A stretch of DNA of 64,000 nucleotides from Siphonodentalium dalli (Eukaryota > Mollusca > Scaphopoda > Gadilida > Siphonodentaliidae): assembly GCA_032622095.1 (NCBI GenBank), contig CP136062.1:226564578-226628577 (forward strand), in the 5' to 3' direction. The notes beneath the pieces are model-generated. The model worked only from the letters and a program-made list of their open reading frames with translations, searched no databases and was not told the DNA's origin. Every line of letters starts with the position of its first letter. Position 1 is the stretch's first letter. Both the position numbers and the translations under genes were made by a program. Of this stretch, positions 57,747 to 64,000 are shown piece by piece.

Positions 57747-58133
57747 AGCAAATAATCTAATACATACTTGAGGCTTTGAAGGTTGCTCCCCAGTTTTAAG
57801 ATCAAAATCATAAAACAAGCGAATGACACAAAACAGGCGTAAAACACTACAGTACCTATGAGTGAATGCTCCAGTTGATTTAGTTAAATGTTAATCACCA
57901 GCTTCTCCCACAAACATTTACCACAGGGCCTGAGGGTTGAATAACATGGATACTACATGTAATGAAACATTTTTGTGGTGTGCATTACATTAAAGATACT
58001 CATTTAAAGGTTATGAAATATGAGTGAGATGTAATACTGACATCTGGATACCCATAATTATATACATACAGAGCTTAATGATGTGTTTTGGTTTCAAGAC
58101 CTCCATTTGAAACACCAACATACAATATTTAGT
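57747..58133. other. No recognisable feature
   Basis: AT-rich spacer. Confidence 0.35.
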
Positions 58134-58246
58134 TTCAACCCTTACATGACTGGAGCTTCCTGCAATTTTGCAAAAACCTTGTGCCAGTGCATTATTTTAT
58201 ATTATGTGAGTCTCCCATAGGGAGCCTCGCTTTTATAAGAGAATAA
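58134..58246 (+). mobile_element. Family C left half, C5
   Basis: 'ttcaacccttacatgactgg', 'agcttcctgcaattttgc' and a decayed palindrome ('gtgagtctcccatagggagc', 'ctcgcttttataagagaat'). The rest is replaced by the tRNA-like segment that follows. Confidence 0.7.
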
Positions 58247-58345
58247 TTCCAGCCCATGATGGCGAGCGCGCCTTGCGACTCAAAGTCCGACGTCAATACG
58301 CTCGCCGTCATGGGCTGGGGTTCGAATCCCACCCAATCCCAAAAC
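58247..58345 (+). other. tRNA-like/SINE-like segment with Pol III B-box
   Basis: GGTTCGAATCCC at about 58319-58330 is a perfect Pol III B-box (T-loop). Before it, 'ccagcccatgatggcgagcg' pairs with 'cgctcgccgtcatgggctgg' with one mismatch. A true tRNA cloverleaf does not form: the T-stem pairs poorly and no clear acceptor stem is seen. A tRNA-derived SINE head or tRNA pseudogene is more likely. Confidence 0.4.
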
Positions 58346-58768
58346 AATTTGCAGTCTCAAAAATCAAATTTAGTTTTTTTTTTAAACCAAATTTTCCTCA
58401 ATATTGTAAAATAAAATTGAACTTTCACTATGATTGATTTACACATGTATGTTCACGCTGATTAAAATATGAGTACTAGTATGTGGTAACTGTGGCCAAT
58501 AACCAAGACCTACTAAAGAATTTAATTTTTTTATTAAACGAGAGGACGATCACGATTGGCAGATGTTTAACCCATCCCTTGGCGATAGTAAATAGCTATG
58601 ATCAGAAACATAATCTAGAGTTTTGATGTTAAATTATAGAGTATACTGTTATATACTAAAGAAGTATAGACAAATGTATACATAATAACACAATTCTCAA
58701 ATTATTTAAATTTATGGGTCCTGGTGCCAATTTTGCACTACTAGTGTCACTTTGACATTGGTAGGCAA
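58346..58768. other. No recognisable feature
   Basis: AT-rich DNA with a T run near 58374-58384 just after the tRNA-like segment, which might act as a Pol III terminator. Confidence 0.3.
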
Positions 58769-58934
58769 ATAATAAATAACATTGGAATACCCTAGAACCC
58801 ATGACCTGAGATAAATGAACAGAGTAATAAATAACATTGGAATACCCTAGAACCCATGACCTGAGATAAATGAACAGAGTAATAAATAACATTGGAATAC
58901 CCTAGAACCCATGACCTGAGATAAATTAACAGAG
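58769..58934. repeat. 55-bp tandem repeat, three copies
   Basis: 'aataaataacattggaatac', 'cctagaacccatgacctgag', 'ataaatgaacagagt' at 58771, 58826 and 58881; nearly identical. Confidence 0.93.
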
Positions 58935-59067
58935 CCCATACCCGGTTGTCAGTATAGCTCTCAAGATAATGTTTATACAGCCTGAGGATGCTGGCCCCTA
59001 TGACCCCTACAGGTAACTCGAAACAGTTCCTATAAAAGACAGTATTAAATTAGCCCTCAATAATGAA

Positions 59068-59280
59068 TCATCACTTTCATGTCCGGAGCTGCGCTGGGGC
59101 AGCATTAAAGATCATGTGCCAGGCATTCTCTGATATATGCAAGTCTCCCATATATAAGAGAATGCACTAGCTTACAATGTCAAGGTAAATATTATTAGGC
59201 CAATGTATTCTCTTTTAAGAGAATGCATTGGCACAGGGTTTTCGCAAAATTTCAGGAAGCTTCAGTCATGGAAGGGTTAA
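59068..59280 (-). mobile_element. Family C element, C6
   Basis: It runs from 'cactttcatgtccggagctg' and 'gcagcattaaagatcatgtg' to 'gcaaaatttcaggaagcttc', 'agtcatggaaggg', TTAA at 59277-59280. Both palindromes have lost part of their loops. The left half closely resembles the 122-bp satellite unit. Confidence 0.82.
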
Positions 59281-59318
59281 AGATGGTACATCTCTTCCAG
59301 GGCACTATTACAACAACA

Positions 59319-59535
59319 TACAGTAATGCCCTAATTAATCGACTTCATAACCATAGTAGAATTATGGGTAACTTTTCAGGATTTAGACGGAAATGTGGCT
59401 TGTTACCATTCATCGGAAAGCTCTCGGCGAGAGCTTTCCAATGAATGGCAACAAGCCATATTTCCGACTAAATCCTGAAAAGTTACCCATAATTCTGCTG
59501 TGGTTAAGAAGTCGATTAATTAGGGCATTACTGTA
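59319..59535. mobile_element. Family E 217-bp palindrome, E5
   Basis: TACAGTAATGCCCTAATTAA to 'ttaattagggcattactgta', the same length as E3. The centre is 'gaaagctctcggcgagagct'. Confidence 0.88.
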
Positions 59536-59666
59536 ATTTGTATAAAACTGGATTACAAGACTACAAATGCCCTTTTCTGTGAACAAAAGAGACAAAAACT
59601 GATGATTAATATTTGTCTATAAAGGCATAATAAAGTGGTTTATTCTTGATTTTGCTGAAATTTGAC

Positions 59667-60056
59667 TACCGCTATACTTAAAGTAATTGACCACCAATAA
59701 CGTGGTGTCACCCCCGTTAATACCGCGGTACTATACCGCGGTATCCTCCAATACCGCGGTACTGATACCGCTTGTTAATGCGAACAAGTATGTGGGAGTA
59801 AATACCTCCCCTCAAAGAGTTCCATGAAAATCACTGTGGTATTCAAAAAAATTAATGCAGTGCCCGCTAAAAGACCGCGGTATTCAAAAAAATTAATGCG
59901 GTGCCCGCTAAAAGACTGCGGTATCATTATCGCCCAATACCGTAACTCCACCGCCGTGACCATCTCGATACCGTTACCGTTTATTACCGGTATCACCGCG
60001 GTCATGAACGGGGTATCACCCCGTTTTTCTGGTCAATTACTTTGAGAATAGCGGTA
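59667..60056. mobile_element. R element with ~50-bp inverted ends and CCGCGGTA core
   Basis: 'taccgctatacttaaagtaa', 'ttgacca' at left pairs with 'ttaccgctattctcaaagta', 'attgacca' read inward from the right, then with GGGGT/ACCCC words. The inside has many 'taccgcggta' palindromes and one 41-bp direct duplication (59838 and 59879). No ORF of note. Confidence 0.75.
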
Positions 60057-60335
60057 ACAATATAGATTTCTCCCTCTTGCGACACTTCGAAAGTTTCCAC
60101 AAAAGGTTCTGTTCTACAAATAGACCATACATATGTGAAGATTTGTATGTATTATACCAGTAAAAAATCGAAATAAAATCAATATTAATTGATGGAAGCA
60201 TTTCCGAACAGGAGTCTTCCATTCATATCTATTATTATATACCCAGCTAGGAAACTATATAAAACTTGTGACATCTCTAAAGATGCCTAGCTCGAATTGA
60301 CACTATAAATATAGAAATGTAGCCAGTGCCGTTGC

Positions 60336-60563
60336 TTAACCCTTTGAGTGCCAGGTCAATTTTTGTATCAACCCATATACCCTGTGCCAATGCATTCTCT
60401 TATATATGTGAGTCGACCATAGGTCGCCTCGCATATATAAGAGAATGCATTGGCCTAACAATTTTTTTTTTACAATTTTAATAATTTATTCTTATATTCT
60501 TTAACAGACATATTTTGTAGGTTTAGGGCCGATAAGATCGGCCCCTGGCACTCAAAGGGTTAA
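60336..60563 (+). mobile_element. Family B element, B4
   Basis: TTAA-CCCTTTGAGTGCCAGG at left, 'cccctggcactcaaaggg'-TTAA at right; one palindrome. Confidence 0.93.
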
Positions 60564-60662
60564 ACTGTTTATGTCCGTGAGGGGGATTTGAGCACCTATT
60601 GGGGGAGGCTCTGCCGAGTCCAATAGATACCCAAATCCCCCGAACGGACATAAACAGTTTAA
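60560..60662. mobile_element. S palindrome bounded by TTAA
   Basis: TTAA-ACTGTTTATGTCCGTGAG at left, CGGACATAAACAGT-TTAA at right, with pairing continuing through 'ggggatttg' and 'caaatcccc'. Its left TTAA is the same four bases as B4's right TTAA. Confidence 0.7.
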
Positions 60663-61231
60663 GTGACAGCATTAAATAGCAACATTTTATTTATCCACGC
60701 ACATCACTCGCTTTTTATGGGGAATATCTGTCATTTTCATAAGTTTTACATTTGCTACTTTGATGACACCCTTACATTTATGAGGTCAAGCTAACTTATT
60801 AGTTTTCATGACGTGAGGGAAACCGGAGTGCGACTTAGTATGAAATAGTTTGTTGGTTTTGATTATAGTTATTCTAGACATGCCTTGTTCTAATAGTTTA
60901 TAGATGTTTTAGAGCAAAAACAGATATCTATTTATGAATTTTTGTATCAATTGCGGTGAATTATGGATGGTAAAAATGTGTCAAAATCACAATGTCATTT
61001 TGGCAGGTTGACGTCCCTTGTTACCTGCGCAATTTCCATATTTAATGAAATGAAATCATGAAAGCAAGTACTAACTAAAGCTACATTGTCCTAATAAAGC
61101 CTCATTGGCATAATAAACGTAATGTTTATTAGGCAGGCTTTATGTAGGCAATAGAGGCAGTGAGAGGTGGATAAAACCTTGTAAAGTGTCCTCAGTACCA
61201 GTGAATAATTAGATTCAACACCAGGAGCCCA
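60663..61231. other. No recognisable feature
   Basis: AT-rich. A small imperfect hairpin of 'taataaagcctcattggcat' type lies at about 61090-61147. Confidence 0.35.
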
Positions 61232-61630
61232 TTAACCCTTTACCCAACAGAAGGGCCCTGTGCCAATGCATTCTCTTATATATGCGAGTCGACCATAGGT
61301 CGCCTCGCATATATAAGAGAATGCATTGGCTTAACACATTACAAATTATAAAATTGTTAAAGAATGTAAGAAAAATGGTAAAAAGTATTAAAAAACAGTT
61401 TTTTTTTAGGCCAATGCATTCTCTTATATATGCGAGGCGACCTATGGTCGACTCGCATATATAAGAGAATGCATTGGCACAGGGCTAACTGTAACTATCA
61501 CAATGTGGCCAAGGAGCCGGTTCCAATGATATCCATATTTGTATGGTTTTATTGAGACAGACCGAAGATATTTTAGGCTGTTGAAGCTTTATTTGGCCGG
61601 TTTTGGCCGGTTTGTTGGGTAAAGGGTTAA
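61232..61630 (-). mobile_element. Family A element, A9
   Basis: Both TTAA flanks and termini are present (CCCTTTACCCAACAGAAGGG; 'ccggtttgttgggtaaaggg'); two intact palindromes. Confidence 0.94.
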
Positions 61631-61939
61631 TAGGAAAATTTGATGGCCAAATATAAAAGAGGAAATTTGTGCACGTTTTGAATTTTTGTCTGCCGAGCAA
61701 AAATTCCAATGACCGTCTCGTCTCTAATAAAGAGCATCCATGCTTTCGTCACCCAAAAAGTGGTAGAAAATAAAGAGCATTCTCCATTACAATTTTATAC
61801 TAATTTTTAATGTAAAATGACGGATTATTTTGTGTATTTGTGCAATGGTTAAGCCATACGGATGATGATGAGAGCTCGAATGTTAAATTTTTCACTTGTT
61901 AAGAAGAGAAACACTATATTTAAAGATACACTGTCTGAT

Positions 61940-62200
61940 TTAACCCTTCCATGATGGGATATTTCGCTGGTGCAGCATTAAATATCATGTGCCAGTTCAT
62001 TCTCTTATATATACAAATCTCCCATAGGGAACCTCACATATATAAGAGAATGCACAGGCTTACAAGATCAAGGTAAATATTGTTAGGCCAAATTCTCTTA
62101 TATATACAAGATTCCCTATGGGAGACTCGCATATATAAAAGAATACATTGACACAGGGATATTGCCAAATTTCAGGAAGCTCCAGCCATGGAAGGGTTAA
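61940..62200 (-). mobile_element. Family C element, C7
   Basis: Best-preserved C copy in its orientation: TTAA-CCCTTCCATGATGGGATATT at left, 'caggaagctccagccatgga', 'aggg', TTAA at right. The left half 'ctggtgcagcattaaatatc', 'atgtgccagttcattctctt' matches the 122-bp satellite. Confidence 0.92.
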
Positions 62201-62234
62201 CAACTTAACACCTGTAATTTAATATTTCTTCGGC

Positions 62235-62634
62235 TTAACCCTTTACCCAACAGAACGGCCCTGTGCCAATGCATTCTCTTATATATGCGAGTCGACCATA
62301 GGTCGCCTCGCATATATAAGAGAATGCATTGGCTTAACACATTAAAAATTATAAAATTGTTAAAGAATGTAAGAAAAAATGGTAAAAAGTGTTAAAAAAA
62401 GATTTTTTTTAGGCCAATGCATTCTCTTATATATGCGAGGCGACCTATGGTCGACTCGCATATATAAGAGAATGCATCGGCACAGGGCATAACTGTAACC
62501 ATCACAATGTGGTCAATGAGCCGGTTCCAATGATATCCATATTTGTAAGGTTTTATTGAGACAGACCCAAGATAATTTAGGCTGTTGCAGCTTTATTTGG
62601 CCGTTTTTGGCCGGTTTGTTGGGTAAAGGGTTAA
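62235..62634 (-). mobile_element. Family A element, A10
   Basis: TTAA flanks, both termini, two palindromes (second with GCATCGG). It is followed directly by a J fragment. Confidence 0.94.
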
Positions 62635-62712
62635 GGGGTAAAAAAATATTTGATTTGAGTCGAGGAATCAGCTTTTCAAAGCTCAGAGCTATTAGATTAT
62701 GATTTTAAATCC
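62635..62712. mobile_element. Family J fragment, J4
   Basis: 'aaaaatatttgatttgagtc', 'gaggaatcag' and 'caaagctcagagctattaga' match the J left arm. The terminus is missing at the junction with A10. Confidence 0.6.
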
Positions 62713-62794
62713 ATTTATTTGCTCCAAACAACATCCCTCCAAATGAATAATTGACCATTCCAATGTATACTTTTATAATTCAGTGGGTGGGAGT

Positions 62795-63048
62795 CAAGCC
62801 TTGAAATAGGGTGTCTGTCATTTGCAGAATGAGGTCCCCAGAGGGTGAATTTAGTGATGCTATCCCGCATAGCGGGCTAGCATCACCAAATTCACCCTCT
62901 GGGAACCTCAATCTGCTTACACCTCAGCAGAATGAGGTTCCCAGAGGGTGAATTTGGTGATGCTAGCCCGCTATGTGGGGTAGCATCACTAAATTCACCC
63001 TCTGGGGACCTCATTCTGCAAATGACAGACACACTATTTCAAGGATTG
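62795..63048. mobile_element. Family D nested palindrome with 8-bp target duplication, D5
   Basis: 254 bp, from CAAGCCTTGAAATAGGGTGT to 'cacactatttcaaggattg'. GTGGGAGT stands directly outside both ends (62787-62794 and 63049-63056). An 8-bp duplication and the CA-start terminus point to the hAT superfamily. Two inner ~90-bp palindromes as in D2. Confidence 0.93.
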
Positions 63049-63056
63049 GTGGGAGT

Positions 63057-63341
63057 ATCTATATAGTATCAAAAGGGTCAATAAACAACACCTGTTTACA
63101 TATTCCAGCAGGTACCAAGAAAAAACAGGTATTACTAGTTTTAAAATGATAACAATTTAAATGACATCCCAAGTAATTTTAAACCATGGGGAATGTCTAA
63201 CATTTTAACTTTGCCTTTAAACATGTATTATTTGTAGCCATACTGCCATAGGTATATTCACACTGGGATGATACGACATGTTTTAGTCACACGGGACTAC
63301 TTTTATTTTTCATTCAGCACGTCTTGAGGTTGAATTGTTCA
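63057..63341. other. No recognisable feature
   Basis: Spacer between D5 and D6. Confidence 0.35.
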
Positions 63342-63349
63342 CCTGTATG

Positions 63350-63817
63350 CAACCCTGATAATAGCGTGCCTGTCATTTGAGGAATGAGGTCCCCTGAGGG
63401 TGAATTTAGTGATGCTATCCTGCATAGTGGGCTAGCTTCACCAAATTCACCCTCTGGGGACCTCATTCTGCTTGCTTAGGCCTCATCTTCTTTGGAAAAC
63501 TTCTTTATTATCAAATTTCTATAGAAACTTCTTCACATAAATTCTATTTCTTTTTTAGTTTAGTTTCTGTATATTCCAAAATTGGCAGAGGACACATTGC
63601 ATAATCAAGGTTCCCAATGGGTGTACATCACAATATATATTCACCATTTGGGAACTTCAATCAGAGTTTATGTCTGCCGTATCAGTTGAGGTCATGCAGA
63701 ATGAGGTCCCCAGAGGGTGAATTTGTTTATGCTAGCCCGCTGTGCGGGATAGCATCACTAAATTCACCCTCTGGGGACCTCATTCTGCAAATGATATGCA
63801 CACTAAACTCAGACTTG
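63350..63817. mobile_element. Family D long form, D6
   Basis: It starts 'caaccctgataatagcgtg' and ends 'cactaaactcagacttg'. CCTGTATG (63342-63349) and TCTGTATG (63818-63825) flank it, 7 of 8 bases alike. Two inner palindromes (63385-63472, 63696-63788) are separated by about 220 bp of spacer with 'attatcaaatttctatagaa' and 'aaattggcagaggacaca', unlike the compact D2/D5. Confidence 0.88.
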
Positions 63818-64000
63818 TCTGTATGGCTTTGAAACAAACTTGTTTTGAATGCACAGCAGGTTTTTTTTTTTGAAACTCATTGAAAAGAACTACGGTAGGT
63901 AAGGCAAGTGCAGTATTAATTAATCTGAATTAACGGTAAGGCCAGAGTAATATTATTAGTAGGTTTTAAAACTTATTAGATGCATTCTCTATTAACTTAT

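Noticed and set aside
58247-58345. A functional tRNA gene
   Set aside because: B-box is perfect but acceptor and T stems do not pair properly, and no clear anticodon arm was found.

Overview
The window is eukaryotic nuclear DNA from a repeat-rich animal genome. It has AT-rich intergenic sequence, spliced exons with GT/AG borders, LINE fragments, many small inverted-repeat elements and long satellite arrays. Frequent CATGTA-type words, and K/L-type repeats ending in GACGGACGG runs followed by 'tagctca' words, suggest a marine lophotrochozoan, most likely a bivalve mollusc. That placement is inference. There are no prokaryotic operons, no CRISPR array and no rRNA genes.

Coding content is small. 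(1) A minus-strand gene of the alpha-2-macroglobulin / thioester-containing protein (TEP, CD109-like) superfamily. One clean exon lies at 25742-25893 (start of macroglobulin domain MG1). A second lies at 14444-14591 (end of MG1 and the QTDKGIYKP motif opening MG2). Decayed tandem copies of the second exon lie at 14982-15082, 15220-15270 and 15290-15380, with a broken fragment at 13703-13737. (2) A minus-strand reading frame at 54649-56310 that resembles an XPG/FEN1-like (PIN-fold) nuclease with a cysteine-rich tail; one in-frame TAG splits it. (3) Two 3' ends of LINE reverse-transcriptase ORFs, at 38985-39335 (+) and 52835-53286 (-).

Most of the rest is mobile DNA. I name the families by letter. 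A (10 copies), B (4) and C (7 plus a fragment) are small non-autonomous elements of the form TTAA-CCC...GGG-TTAA, as in piggyBac-type transposons. Their terminal repeats differ, yet all carry the same ~70-bp palindrome (CCAATGCATTCTCTTATATA...). D is a hAT-like palindromic MITE with 8-bp target duplications. E is a 217-bp palindrome flanked by TA. J is a ~480-bp inverted-repeat element. M is a Tigger/pogo-like 2.25-kb element. O, P, R, S, V, F, W, H and a 2.57-kb element at 5695-8269 are further inverted-repeat insertions, often nested.

Tandem arrays, left to right: 122-bp (3327-4608), 58-bp (5217-5694 and 8270-10556, split by an insertion), 25-bp (15801-16125), another 25-bp (22512-23482), 29-bp (27004-27322), 73-bp (28797-29080), alternating 22/21-bp (29326-29806), ~163-bp K units (31831-33035), 43-bp (34876-35537), 137-bp (44336-44690), a ~5-kb 89-bp satellite with an 8-unit, 712-bp higher-order repeat (46837-51890), and 55-bp (58769-58934). 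The 122-bp array is built from the inside of a family C element, and other arrays sit next to family C copies.

The best candidate for something undescribed is the shared palindromic cassette: one hairpin carried by at least three TTAA element families and also amplified as a satellite. The decayed tandem exon cluster in the TEP-like gene is the most interesting host feature. Boundaries were read by eye, so repeat limits may be off by several bases.
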